A stretch of DNA of 64,000 nt from Candidatus Proruminimicrobium quisquiliarum (GTDB lineage: Bacteria > Elusimicrobiota > Endomicrobiia > Endomicrobiales > Endomicrobiaceae). Shown here one piece after another: positions 42,587 through 51,489 of this stretch; position 1 is the first letter of the stretch; every line of letters starts with the position of its first letter. The stretch is from NCBI GenBank assembly GCA_018433245.1, contig JAHDRN010000009.1, forward strand, positions 62,001 to 126,000, in the 5' to 3' direction. The notes below the pieces were generated by a model. It had not been told where the DNA came from. It saw only the letters and a program-made list of their open reading frames with translations, and did not search any database. A program made the position numbers and the translations under genes.

Positions 42587-44776
42587 TTATTTTTTTAAAA
42601 CCAGCGTTGAAACAACTTTATCCTGAGGGTATAGTTTTTTTAACGTTTCAACCGTTTTATTAAATTCATCTTTACGGTTTGTTTTATTATAAAGGGCGAC
42701 AAGACTTTTTAATCCTTCAAGACTGTCCGGGACCAGTTCAAGCGATTTTTTGAAACATTCTTCTGCTTTGTCAAGATTATTCATCATAAAATACAAACTG
42801 CCCATATTTATATAAGTAAACGCATATTCGTTTTTCCTTCTCGGTTTCCAGTAATCCGCGTTTCTTATAAGTTTGCCGGGAGCGTCAAGATGTTTTTGAT
42901 ATTCGTCAAGCGCTTTTTGATATTCTCCGTTTTGCACATAAAGCCATGCAAGCCTGTAATACGTTTCCGGAAAAATCGGATCTATTAATTCATACTCATT
43001 ATAATATCTTACCGCTTTTTGAAAACTGTCGTCTCTGTTTTTTAACGCCGTTTCCGCGTTTTTCTCGTCTTTTTTGGCAAGAAACCCATTATATTGAAGA
43101 TTATATTCCGCCCACAGTTTAGTATAAAGCGCGCCTACCAGAAATTTTGACTGAACGTAATTCGGCGCAAGCTTCCATAAACTTTCGTATTCCGCCAACG
43201 CTTTACTTACGTCATCGTTTTGGAATCTGTCGTTATAATTGTTGGCTTTAAAATATCTCGGCATTATAAAAGACGGATTTTTTCTAATAGTTTTATCAAA
43301 ATATTCAAGCGATTCGTTCCATCTGCCCTGTTTTGAATAATAAATTGCCGTTGCGTGCGTTTTATCAGCCTGGAAAAAACCGTAAAACACAAATATAAGA
43401 TAACACATCATTAAAAATATTATTATCTGCACTATTCTTTTTATAACGGAAGGAAATACAACAATATCTATTTTTTCTTTCTTTATATATTGAAAAGATA
43501 TCGCCGCCGTAAGACCTATAAGCATCCATAACATTACGCCGGAAGAAACAAACCTCAGAGAAACGCACACAAGATTATGCCCGAGCTGCGCGACCAGCGC
43601 GCTTAAAACGCCGAGCTGTATATAAGCCATAGTTCCGTCGTTTAAATTGCGTCTTCTGAAATACGCCAGATTTTTCAGTCCGAGAGTCAAAAATAACGCA
43701 AGCAAAGCAAGAAAAATGCCTATTCCGATTATTCCTTCATCGTAAAAAACTTCCAGATATTCGTTTTCGGCATGGTCTGTTTCGGTATTGTGGGCTCCTT
43801 CAATAAAAAATATTTCGGGCCTTCTGAACGAAGGATATGTCAGATAAAAAGTTCCTATTCCCGTTCCCAAAACGGGATTTGTGTTTATCATTTCCCAGGT
43901 GGCAAGCCATGTGCACGTTCTGAAAGAAGCGCTGTCCGGACGTTTTTTCATCTGTATAAATATCGCTCCGGAAACGGTGGTTATGGTAAGAACCGACATT
44001 ATTATAAGTATAAAAATTCTTTTTGATTTTTCTATATTGAGAATAAAATTAACAAATAAAAATCCGAAAGTTAATAGACCCAGACCGTATCCTATCCATG
44101 CTCCTTTTGAATAAGTGGCTACGGTTGAAAAAGTTATCAAAATCCACAAAAATAAAAGATGAAATTTTCTTTTTTTAAAAAATAAAGCCAGCGTTATCGG
44201 GCTCATAACAACAAGAAAATCGCCTAAGAAATTTGGGTTGCCGAAAGTTGAAAAAATTTTCGGGCCGAAAGCCTGCCGCCATGCAAAAGGATCAAGACCT
44301 TTGTCGGGAGGAGGCGGGAAAAAATTTATATCTATAAACTGGAGAACGGAATATATGCAGACTATGTATGTGGCGGATATTAAAAAATTTATAAGTCTGT
44401 TTACATTTTTCTTGTCGTTAAAAACATCCGCTATAACTAAAGCCAAAAGACAATATATAAGCCTTCTGGAAAATTCATTCAGAGAAGCGTAATTAAAATA
44501 TGAAAATAAATATGAAATAAGGCCTGAAATCAAAAATAAAAGCACCGGCGCTGCGACAACCGGATTTTGCCGCAAAGTCGGAAATAAATTCTCTTCAAAT
44601 TTTAAGATTAACCATGAACAGATTAAAAAGATTCCGCCGATTTGAACTATGGTTATTTTAATCTGGGCGGAATCATAAGTCCCGAGATAAAAACTTACCG
44701 CAACCAAAAAATAAAAAAGAGGAACGCCGTACTGTAGTATTTTTGAAAAAGTTTTTTTTATTATATCGGACAACAT
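42587..44776 (-). CDS. O-antigen ligase-like membrane protein with TPR tail
   Basis: This 729-residue membrane protein has about a dozen helices in the first 450 residues and a Wzy_C/O-antigen-ligase region around 210-400 (GNPNFLGDFLVV, GTGIGTFYLTYPSFRRPE, HAENEYLEVFYDEGIIG). Residues from about 480 hold TPR-like repeats (AIYYSKQGRWNESLEYFDK, ALDEYQKHL, NMGSLYFMMNNLDKAEE). WaaL-type ligases join glycans to lipid A core; other members glycosylate proteins. The TPR tail is found in Gram-negative pilin or protein ligase relatives. Ligase versus polymerase cannot be decided. Confidence 0.84.
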   Translation of the reverse strand: MLSDIIKKTFSKILQYGVPLFYFLVAVSFYLGTYDSAQIKITIVQIGGIFLICSWLILKFEENLFPTLRQNPVVAAPVLLFLISGLISYLFSYFNYASLNEFSRRLIYCLLALVIADVFNDKKNVNRLINFLISATYIVCIYSVLQFIDINFFPPPPDKGLDPFAWRQAFGPKIFSTFGNPNFLGDFLVVMSPITLALFFKKRKFHLLFLWILITFSTVATYSKGAWIGYGLGLLTFGFLFVNFILNIEKSKRIFILIIMSVLTITTVSGAIFIQMKKRPDSASFRTCTWLATWEMINTNPVLGTGIGTFYLTYPSFRRPEIFFIEGAHNTETDHAENEYLEVFYDEGIIGIGIFLALLALFLTLGLKNLAYFRRRNLNDGTMAYIQLGVLSALVAQLGHNLVCVSLRFVSSGVMLWMLIGLTAAISFQYIKKEKIDIVVFPSVIKRIVQIIIFLMMCYLIFVFYGFFQADKTHATAIYYSKQGRWNESLEYFDKTIRKNPSFIMPRYFKANNYNDRFQNDDVSKALAEYESLWKLAPNYVQSKFLVGALYTKLWAEYNLQYNGFLAKKDEKNAETALKNRDDSFQKAVRYYNEYELIDPIFPETYYRLAWLYVQNGEYQKALDEYQKHLDAPGKLIRNADYWKPRRKNEYAFTYINMGSLYFMMNNLDKAEECFKKSLELVPDSLEGLKSLVALYNKTNRKDEFNKTVETLKKLYPQDKVVSTLVLKK

Positions 44777-44806
44777 TTTTGCCCCGGTTCGTCAGATAAA
44801 CACAGA

Positions 44807-44879
44807 AGCCGACAAGAGGATTTGAACCTCCGACCCATCGCTTACGAAGCGATTGCTCTACCAACTGAGCTATGTCGGC
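44807..44879 (-). tRNA. tRNA-Thr (anticodon CGT)
   Basis: A 73-nt cloverleaf on the minus strand: acceptor GCCGACA / TGTCGGC, D-loop AGCTCAGTTGGTAGAGC, anticodon stem ATCGC / GCGAT with loop TTCGTAA (anticodon CGT, reading ACG), variable GGGTC, T-arm GGAGG TTCAAAT CCTCT. The sequence follows E. coli tRNA-Thr(CGT) closely. Discriminator is T and no CCA is encoded. It lies between the O-antigen-ligase-like gene and a small membrane protein gene; I see no integrase nearby. Confidence 0.95.
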
Positions 44880-44911
44880 GTATGTTTACATCGGCGTATA
44901 TTATACAATAT

Positions 44912-45238
44912 TTAATATGTTATTGAAATTAAAAAAATTCCAAATACCAGCACATAACAAAAAACGGTAAAATTCAGCCACAAAACAAATTTCCAGCTGT
45001 ATGAGTTTTCCTGTTTTAAAATTTTAGAAACCGCGTTGACCAATATTTTTATAATGATTCCGGCCGCAAAAGACGCCGCAAAAGACACTGCAGCTATGCT
45101 TATGTACACGGCGGCCGTTAAAACCAAAAAATTTTCAAATATACCCATAAGTATGATTTTTTGGTTTATAAAATACCCGAGAAAAACCGACAATAAAAAC
45201 AAAATTATAAAAAACAGTCTCTTATTCGTATAAAACAT
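44912..45238 (-). CDS. Small membrane protein of unknown function
   Basis: This 108-residue protein has three hydrophobic segments (about 8-24, 32-68 and 85-107) joined by a short basic loop (NAVSKILKQENSYSWK). No family is recognised. It ends 33 bp before the tRNA and starts 1 bp after the stop of the TPR gene, so it is probably cotranscribed with it. The lack of charged residues in the helices argues against a transporter with ion-binding sites. Function unknown. Confidence 0.6.
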   Translation of the reverse strand: MFYTNKRLFFIILFLLSVFLGYFINQKIILMGIFENFLVLTAAVYISIAAVSFAASFAAGIIIKILVNAVSKILKQENSYSWKFVLWLNFTVFCYVLVFGIFLISITY

Positions 45239-45239
45239 T

Positions 45240-46208
45240 TCAGCGCTCCGACATTTCCTTAAGTTCTTTTATCGCGTCGTCATTGCCGCAGTACGCCGCT
45301 GTTTTAAAATATTCCGCCGCTTTGGACGGCATATTCGTATCTTTATAAACCTTGCCTATGTAATAATTTACTATATTGTTTTTTGTGTCAAAACGAAGGG
45401 CCTGAAAATACCACCCCAGCGCTTTTTCATACTCTTTTTTTTCATAATATATCCGGCCTATTTTATAATAAGGCATTATATATCCGGTATCGGTCTTTAT
45501 GGCTTGATTGTAGCATTCTATCGCCTGTTGGAAATCTTCTTTCTGTCTGTAAATTTCACCCAGTCCGCAGTATGCCAAAATATTTTTATCGTTGCTCTCT
45601 ATGGCTTTTTTATAAAAATTAACGGCGTTATCCAAGTCGCCTTCCTCTTTGTAAGTATAAGCTATAAAATTATAAAGTTCGCTTTTATCGTTTACGTTTA
45701 TCAAAGCTTTGTTATACCAGATTCTCGCCCTGTCAAATTTTTGCAGATGTTCAAAAATTCTGCCCATAAGCCTGTACGCCAGATTATTATCTTTATTTAA
45801 CGTTATGCTTTCGTTAAGATATCCCATCGCTTTGTTAAATATCGAAAGCGAATCCAGAGTCTGGGCTTTTTGGTAATAAGCGTAGCCCAGAGCGTAATAC
45901 ACGTCGGAAGACTTATCTTTTTTCAAAACTTTTTTAAGGTATTCTATGGCGCGGTCGTAATAACCCGTCTTAATCATTGATATCGCCATATTTTTATATA
46001 CATCTTCGTCGCCGTCGCCCATTGATATCAATTTTTTATAATATTTTGACGACTGAAAATAATTGCCTTCCGAAAAATTATTGTCGGCGATAAATTTAAA
46101 CAATTCTTTTTTATAGTGCTGGTTTTTAAGGACATAGCAAAACGCAAGCGACATTAAAAATAATATTGTAACGGTTAAACTGATTTTACAATTCAAATCA
46201 AATTTCAT
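45240..46208 (-). CDS. TPR repeat protein, membrane-anchored
   Basis: This 322-residue protein has a single N-terminal helix (ISLTVTILFLMSLAFCYVL) and about eight tetratricopeptide repeats (DVYKNMAISMIKTGYYDRAIEYLKK, ILAYCGLGEIYRQKEDFQQAIEC and similar at 34-residue spacing). TPR proteins act as scaffolds for protein complexes. It is followed after 1 bp by the small membrane protein and preceded after 32 bp by corA. The partner complex is unknown; the nearby O-antigen-ligase-like TPR protein suggests an envelope role. Confidence 0.85.
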   Translation of the reverse strand: MKFDLNCKISLTVTILFLMSLAFCYVLKNQHYKKELFKFIADNNFSEGNYFQSSKYYKKLISMGDGDEDVYKNMAISMIKTGYYDRAIEYLKKVLKKDKSSDVYYALGYAYYQKAQTLDSLSIFNKAMGYLNESITLNKDNNLAYRLMGRIFEHLQKFDRARIWYNKALINVNDKSELYNFIAYTYKEEGDLDNAVNFYKKAIESNDKNILAYCGLGEIYRQKEDFQQAIECYNQAIKTDTGYIMPYYKIGRIYYEKKEYEKALGWYFQALRFDTKNNIVNYYIGKVYKDTNMPSKAAEYFKTAAYCGNDDAIKELKEMSER

Positions 46209-46240
46209 AATTTAGGAATATTTTTGTTTTTAAACAGGGA

Positions 46241-47233
46241 TTAAAACCATTTCTTCTTTTTCATATAAAAATAAAGGAATATTGTTGCGACAAGTATTAT
46301 GAATATCGCAAAAAACCAGGTGCCACGCGGTCCTAACACGTCAACTTCCAAAAAGTTTACGTTCATTCCGTAATAACTGGCGATAATAAGTATCGGCAGA
46401 AAAATTGTGGCTATAACCGTTAAAAATTTTATTACTTCGTTTAATTTTAAAGTAACCGCCGACATATATATGACTATAAGAGAACCTATCATTTGCGACG
46501 AAGCCGTTATCGTTTTATTTAATCTGTCAAGCTGATACGTTATGTCTCTGAAATATGCCGAATAACTGTCCTGAAGATATTCGCTGTTGCCTCTTGAAAA
46601 AAAACTGTATACGTACTGTTGCGGATCGGTAATTTTTTTTAGAGACAGCAGCACTTTTTTATAATCTAAAATTTCCTGCATATATTCCTGTTTGGCGTTT
46701 TCAAGAATTTTATCTTCCAATAAATCTATTTTGTTGCCTATCTTTTCCATGGTAAGTTCAAGGTTTGCCACAACTTTTGAAAGAATATTATATAACAGAT
46801 TATCCATATTTTTTAATTCTATCTGCGGTTTCAATTTTGCTTTCTGCATAAGCATATCTATAAATTCTAATTCTTCCGTATGAACGGTTACAAGTAAATT
46901 TTTCGCGATAAATATGTCAAGTTCGTATATGGACTCTTCAAAATCGGCGATATTCATAGTTTTTTGGCGGATACCGTGTATGTTTACGAATATGTAATTG
47001 TTAAACTCTTCAACTTTTGGGTTGTATAAAGGGAACAGACAGTCTTCTATTGAAAGCTCATGAAACTGGAAAGTTTCTGAAAGCAAAGCTATTTCATCGG
47101 TGGCAAGATCTCCTTTTTCAAGGCTGAGATCAACCCACAGAAGATTCGGTTTTGAATTATAAATCCTGCCCAAATTTTCAACGTTTAATTCGCATTCGCA
47201 AATATTATCTTTCAGATAAACCGCTTTTATCAT
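46241..47233 (-). CDS. corA: CorA-family magnesium/divalent cation channel
   Basis: This 330-residue protein has the large N-terminal cytosolic domain and two C-terminal helices with the YYGMNVNF signature (GMN selectivity motif) between them, at about residues 287-294. The tail YFYMKKKKWF is basic as usual. CorA channels admit Mg2+ or Co2+/Ni2+; the sub-type is not decided. It is divergent from the cspA gene, sharing a 193-bp gap with the cspA promoter. Confidence 0.94.
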   Translation of the reverse strand: MIKAVYLKDNICECELNVENLGRIYNSKPNLLWVDLSLEKGDLATDEIALLSETFQFHELSIEDCLFPLYNPKVEEFNNYIFVNIHGIRQKTMNIADFEESIYELDIFIAKNLLVTVHTEELEFIDMLMQKAKLKPQIELKNMDNLLYNILSKVVANLELTMEKIGNKIDLLEDKILENAKQEYMQEILDYKKVLLSLKKITDPQQYVYSFFSRGNSEYLQDSYSAYFRDITYQLDRLNKTITASSQMIGSLIVIYMSAVTLKLNEVIKFLTVIATIFLPILIIASYYGMNVNFLEVDVLGPRGTWFFAIFIILVATIFLYFYMKKKKWF

Positions 47234-47330
47234 TTTTCCCCCGTAAACTAAATACGGTATCGCTTATAAGTTTTGAGATTTTACAAAATAAAAAATTTAT
47301 AGTAAAGATTACGTTTTGCGCATTAAGCAC

Positions 47331-47359
47331 TTGACAAAGTTGTAAATATATACTTTAAT
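47331..47359 (+). promoter_or_regulatory. Promoter of the cold-shock gene
   Basis: TTGACA (47331..47336) and TTTAAT (47354..47359) are 17 bp apart; the -35 is perfect and the -10 has one mismatch. A start near 47366 leaves a 60-nt leader with two small hairpins before the ribosome binding site AAGGAG (47412..47417). Confidence 0.8.
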
Positions 47360-47366
47360 ATGTCCG

Positions 47367-47405
47367 TGGGTTTGAAAAAACCCAGAAAAAGTTCGTAAAT
47401 GAACT
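47367..47405 (+). promoter_or_regulatory. Structured 5' leader of the cold-shock mRNA
   Basis: Two consecutive hairpins fit in the leader: TGGGTTT / AAACCCA with a GAAA loop (47367..47384) and AGTTC / GAACT (47390..47405). They sit just upstream of AAGGAG. A GAAA tetraloop stabilises the first. Cold-shock leaders often change fold with temperature; that role here is inferred. Confidence 0.5.
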
Positions 47406-47426
47406 ATAAACAAGGAGTAGAAGTAA

Positions 47427-47630
47427 ATGGCACAAGGTAAAGTAAAATGGTTTAACGACCAAAAGGGTTATGGATTTATTTCCAACAATGATGGATCTGG
47501 CGATGTGTTCGCACATTATTCAGCAGTACAATCTGAAGGATTCAAATCACTTGCTGAAGGCGACAGTGTTGAGTTCGACGTTGTAGAATCAGACAAAGGA
47601 CCTAAGGCAGCTAACATAAGAAAAATATAA
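47427..47630 (+). CDS. cspA: Cold-shock protein (CspA family)
   Basis: This 67-residue single-strand nucleic-acid binding protein has RNP1 KGYGFI and RNP2 DVFAHY, and starts [12 protein letters not shown]. It acts as an RNA chaperone. It is the only clear plus-strand gene in the window. It has its own promoter, a structured leader, AAGGAG at 10-nt spacing and a strong terminator (47644..47678), so it is a single-gene unit. Codon choice is more varied than in the neighbours. Confidence 0.97.
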   Translation: MAQGKVKWFNDQKGYGFISNNDGSGDVFAHYSAVQSEGFKSLAEGDSVEFDVVESDKGPKAANIRKI

Positions 47631-47643
47631 TTAGCTATCATTG

Positions 47644-47678
47644 AAAAACACCCCGCCGTCAAACGGCGGGGTGTTTTT
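47644..47678 (+). terminator. Strong terminator of cspA
   Basis: A perfect 16-bp stem (AAAAACACCCCGCCGT / ACGGCGGGGTGTTTTT) with a 3-nt loop lies 14 bp past the cspA stop. The T-runs on both strands would also stop minus-strand transcription of the pabC unit, 18 bp past its stop codon. Confidence 0.95.
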
Positions 47679-47695
47679 ATTTTGTAAATGATTTT

Positions 47696-48499
47696 TTAAA
47701 TTTTTAAAAACCGCTTATATAAACTGCTTATGTTTCCGAAAATTTCATTGTCTAATTTAAATTTTTTACCATTAATTGATTTCACCGGCATTACGCCCAT
47801 CAATGAATTTGTAAGAAATACCGCATCGGCCTTCATAAGTTCATCTTGAGAAAAAAAGCCTTCTGTAAGCGGAATATTTTTTTGTTTTGCAATGTGCAAT
47901 ATTTTTTCTCTGACTATTCCCGGCAATATCCCTGATTCAAGCGAGGGGGTATAAATCTTATTTTTATTTATAAAAAAAATATTGGCGCATGCGGTTTCGG
48001 TGATATTTTCTCTGCCGTTTAAAAATAAAACATCATCATAACCCTCTTTAAGAACTGTTATTTTTTCTAAAATATTTTCCAGATAATTTAAAGTTTTATG
48101 TCCGGACAACAAAGATTTTTCATTTTTTATTCTTTCTGAAAATTTTATTGACAATCCGTATTTGTATTTTCCCGGATTATAAACTTTCAAATCGGTATTA
48201 ATCAATATATGGTTTTGTTTTGCTCCTTTGAAAAATAAAAGTTTCAGCGCGCCCTCCCGTATTTTATTTATATTTATCAATTTTCTGCTGTTTTCAATAA
48301 ATTCCGGTAAGGTCATATCTAATTTAAGTTTCAAAAATGCGGAACTTTTTTTTAATCTTCTATAATGTTCTTTAATAAAAACCGGATTTTTATCCGTTAT
48401 TTTAATCGTTTCAAATAACCCGTATCCGTAAAATAATCCTGCTCCTGAAATAAAATCCGGATTTTTATCCGTTATCCTGCCGTTTAAACATATTTTCAT
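47696..48499 (-). CDS. pabC: Aminodeoxychorismate lyase-type class IV aminotransferase
   Basis: This 267-residue PLP enzyme of fold type IV contains SGHKTLNYLEN with the PLP lysine, NGRENITETACANIFFI and GILPGIVREKIL. Next to pabB it most likely releases p-aminobenzoate and pyruvate from aminodeoxychorismate for folate synthesis. D-amino-acid or branched-chain aminotransferases share the fold, so context decides. The gene follows pabB by 3 bp and ends at the shared terminator. Confidence 0.9.
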   Translation of the reverse strand: MKICLNGRITDKNPDFISGAGLFYGYGLFETIKITDKNPVFIKEHYRRLKKSSAFLKLKLDMTLPEFIENSRKLININKIREGALKLLFFKGAKQNHILINTDLKVYNPGKYKYGLSIKFSERIKNEKSLLSGHKTLNYLENILEKITVLKEGYDDVLFLNGRENITETACANIFFINKNKIYTPSLESGILPGIVREKILHIAKQKNIPLTEGFFSQDELMKADAVFLTNSLMGVMPVKSINGKKFKLDNEIFGNISSLYKRFLKI

Positions 48500-48502
48500 T
48501 TT

Positions 48503-49915
48503 TTAACCTTCCATCGCTTTTTGTAAAGCCTTAGCTTTAAGAATTGCTTCTTCATATTCCGACTCTTCATCGGAATCCCACACAATGCCTCCTCCTGCCT
48601 GAAAAAAAGCCTTTCCGTCTTTTAAAACTATAGTTCTGATTACAATATTAAAATCCATATTCCCGTTAAGATCCAGATAACCTATTGAGCCCGTGTAAAT
48701 ATTTCTCCGCGTCGGTTCAAGCTCGTCAATAATTTCCATGGCGCGGATTTTCGGAGCACCCGTAATTGAAGCTCCCGGAAAAGTTGCTTTTATAATATCC
48801 GAAAATTTAACGTCTTCTCTTAATTCTCCGGTAATGGTTGATACAAGATGATAAACCGTAGGATATTGCTCCAATGAAACCAGTTCTTCCACCTTTACGG
48901 TTCCCATTTTAGATATTCTGCCTAAATCGTTTCGTGCCACATCTACAATCATTATTAATTCAGATTTATCTTTTTCGCTGTTCAAAAGTATTTTTTTATT
49001 CAACAGATCCTGTTCTTTATTTCTGCCGCGGGCAATCGTCCCTTTTATGGGTCTTGTTTGAATTTTTCTGTTTTCAACACGAAAAAATCTTTCGGGAGAA
49101 CTTGATATTATTTGAAAATCGCCGTAATCAATAAAGGAAGAAAACGGCGCGGGATTTATCTTTCTGAGCCGTTGATATAATAACCACGGCTCCTGTTTAT
49201 ATTCCGTTTCAAAGAGCAGCGTTAAATTAGTCTGATAAATATCGCCGTCTTTAATATATTTTTTTATTTTGCCGAGGCTTTTAATATATTCTTCTTTTAA
49301 AAAATTTGAAGTAATTTTGTGTTTTACTTTTTCCTGCCGTGCCTTAACGGATTTAATGTTTTTATTTACCTGTTGAATTGCTGCCGTTAAATTTTTTATT
49401 ATATTTTCTGCCGGTTTGTTTATGCCGTGGGCGACAATGAAACATTCTCTTCTGTTATGGTCATAAACAAAAATACCGTCATAAAGTCCGAAACATATGT
49501 CGGGAATATTTTTATCATCTTCGGCAAGAGACGGAATTTTTTCAATTTGACGGCATAAATCATAAGATAAAAAACCTACAAATCCGCCGGAAAAAGGAAA
49601 AGGGCTTTTATGATTTTTTTCATATTTATCAAAAAATTTCTGAAAAATATCCAGAGACTTTGAATTTGTAAATTCATGCAAACTGTTGCTTTCAATAATT
49701 TCAATTTTGTCTTCTTTTGCTTTAAAAACCGCCAACGGGTCAAAGCCTATAAATGAAAATTTTCCGAATTTATCGTAATGTTGCCCGCTGTCAAGAAAGA
49801 ACGGATACGGTCTATCTTTAACAAAATGAAAAATTTTGTCAAATCCGGTTTTTAAATTCACTTTTTTAATAATCACTGAAGGCCCGCCTTGTATTGATTT
49901 TTGGAACGGCAACAT
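48503..49915 (-). CDS. pabB: Aminodeoxychorismate synthase component I
   Basis: This 470-residue chorismate-binding enzyme makes aminodeoxychorismate with a glutamine amidotransferase partner. RPIKGTIARG has Lys in the PIKGT motif, diagnostic of PabB (TrpE has PIAGT). DVARNDLGR, FPGASITGAPKIRAMEII, RRNIYTGSIGY and FQAGGGIVWDSDEESEYEE are also present. The partner subunit PabA is not in this window. It lies upstream of pabC and near aroQ and aroB. Confidence 0.95.
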   Translation of the reverse strand: MLPFQKSIQGGPSVIIKKVNLKTGFDKIFHFVKDRPYPFFLDSGQHYDKFGKFSFIGFDPLAVFKAKEDKIEIIESNSLHEFTNSKSLDIFQKFFDKYEKNHKSPFPFSGGFVGFLSYDLCRQIEKIPSLAEDDKNIPDICFGLYDGIFVYDHNRRECFIVAHGINKPAENIIKNLTAAIQQVNKNIKSVKARQEKVKHKITSNFLKEEYIKSLGKIKKYIKDGDIYQTNLTLLFETEYKQEPWLLYQRLRKINPAPFSSFIDYGDFQIISSSPERFFRVENRKIQTRPIKGTIARGRNKEQDLLNKKILLNSEKDKSELIMIVDVARNDLGRISKMGTVKVEELVSLEQYPTVYHLVSTITGELREDVKFSDIIKATFPGASITGAPKIRAMEIIDELEPTRRNIYTGSIGYLDLNGNMDFNIVIRTIVLKDGKAFFQAGGGIVWDSDEESEYEEAILKAKALQKAMEG

Positions 49916-49954
49916 GGTTCGGGATTGATTAAAGTTTTTTGATAATTGATATCA

Positions 49955-50383
49955 TTACTTGCCGCTGAAATATTCCAATGCCAGTAAATATCCTTTTATT
50001 CCGAGTCCTGATATCTGTCCGACGGCAACAGGGGCTATAAACGAATTATGTCTGAATTGTTCTCTTGAATATATATTTGATATGTGAACTTCTATTACGG
50101 GGATTTCGACTGATGCTATGGCGTCCCTTATAGCTACCGAAGTATGAGTATAGGCGGCGGGATTTATTATTATGCCTTCAAAATTATTTTTCGCGCCTCC
50201 GATTTTATCTACAATTTCTCCCTCGTGATTTGACTGGAAACATTCAATTTCAACATTCATTTTTTTAGCAAAATCTTTTAATGTATTTTCAATATCGGCA
50301 AGCGTAAATTTTCCGTAAATTTCGGGTTCTCTCGTTCCCAATAAATTTAAATTCGGACCGTTAATAATTAATATTTTTTTCAT
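49955..50383 (-). CDS. aroQ: 3-dehydroquinate dehydratase, type II
   Basis: This 142-residue enzyme makes 3-dehydroshikimate in the shikimate pathway. [18 protein letters not shown] with the catalytic Tyr and the flexible-loop Arg, [27 protein letters not shown] and [11 protein letters not shown] are all present. Length is normal for the dodecameric type II enzyme. It overlaps the aroB stop by 4 bp, giving coupled synthesis of two consecutive pathway enzymes. Confidence 0.97.
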   Translation of the reverse strand: MKKILIINGPNLNLLGTREPEIYGKFTLADIENTLKDFAKKMNVEIECFQSNHEGEIVDKIGGAKNNFEGIIINPAAYTHTSVAIRDAIASVEIPVIEVHISNIYSREQFRHNSFIAPVAVGQISGLGIKGYLLALEYFSGK

Positions 50384-51468
50384 TTTAACACTTCCTTAAG
50401 CAAATTTAATACGGCTTTATCTTCAACTCCCATTTTAGATTTTATCTGTCCGATTTGTTTCGGCAAAACAAATTTTATTTTATCCGAAACGGATTTTTTA
50501 TCTCTTTTCATTACCTCAAAAAATTTAACCGGATCATATTTTTTATTTATATTCAGGCAAAAACCGGCTGCCGCAAGCATTTCTTTTAAAACGGACGCCG
50601 TATTTTTTTTTGCAAAAGACATTCTTTCGGCAAGCTCGCATACAAACAGCATTCCAATTGCGACGGCTTCTCCGTGCAGAAATTCTTTGTATTCCGTTAC
50701 CGTCTCCAAAGCGTGGGCGAAAGTATGTCCGAAATTTAAAAGCTCTCTTAAACCCTTTGTTTCTTTTTCGTCTTTACGGACAATATCGGCTTTAAAGCTG
50801 CACGATTTATAAATAATATTTTCAAAATCTTTTTCGGATATAAACTCTTTTTCAAAAATCAAGTTTAATTCCCTGAAAAATTTAACGTCAAAACTTACGG
50901 CGTACTTAATGACTTCCGCCATGCCGTTTCTCAAATGTCTTGAATTTAAAGTCTGTAAAAATTTCGTATTTATTAAAACGCATTGGGGCTGGTAAAAAGT
51001 TCCTATTATATTTTTGCCGCTTTCAGTGTTGACTCCCGTTTTGCCGCCGACCGAAGAATCTACCATGGCAAGCAGCGTAGTGGGAACCTGTATATATTTG
51101 AGACCTCTCATATAAACGGATGCGAAAAATCCGGCAATATCTCCGACGACTCCGCCGCCGAGCGCTATAACCGTATGCTGCCTGTCTACTCCGGAAGCCG
51201 TCGCATATTTGACTATGTCCGTTAAAATTTTAATATTCTTCCGCTCTTCTCCGGCTTTAAATACAAACGATTTAACGTCAATTTTTTCTTTTTCTAACAG
51301 CTGTTCAATTTTACGCAGATAAAAAGCCGCGACGTTTGTATCGGAAATAATAAAAACTTTTTTTTGAATGAGATATTTTTTTAACCGGGCGGAAAAATCA
51401 TTAAAATTATTTAAAAAAATTATAGGGTATCCGTGAGATACTTTTAAATTTATTTGTTTCATTTTCAT
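50380..51468 (-). CDS. aroB: 3-dehydroquinate synthase
   Basis: This 362-residue NAD- and metal-dependent enzyme converts DAHP to 3-dehydroquinate. [56 protein letters not shown] and [12 protein letters not shown] contain the active-site and zinc residues. Two ATG codons (MKMK) open the frame; neither has a strong binding site. aroQ follows with a 4-bp overlap. Confidence 0.97.
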   Translation of the reverse strand: MKMKQINLKVSHGYPIIFLNNFNDFSARLKKYLIQKKVFIISDTNVAAFYLRKIEQLLEKEKIDVKSFVFKAGEERKNIKILTDIVKYATASGVDRQHTVIALGGGVVGDIAGFFASVYMRGLKYIQVPTTLLAMVDSSVGGKTGVNTESGKNIIGTFYQPQCVLINTKFLQTLNSRHLRNGMAEVIKYAVSFDVKFFRELNLIFEKEFISEKDFENIIYKSCSFKADIVRKDEKETKGLRELLNFGHTFAHALETVTEYKEFLHGEAVAIGMLFVCELAERMSFAKKNTASVLKEMLAAAGFCLNINKKYDPVKFFEVMKRDKKSVSDKIKFVLPKQIGQIKSKMGVEDKAVLNLLKEVLK

Positions 51469-51489
51469 AAACTCATAACCAAGTATTTT

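Noticed and set aside
44807-44879. tRNA-Thr as an integration site for a mobile element
   Set aside because: I saw no integrase, no direct repeat of the tRNA 3' end and no foreign block next to it.
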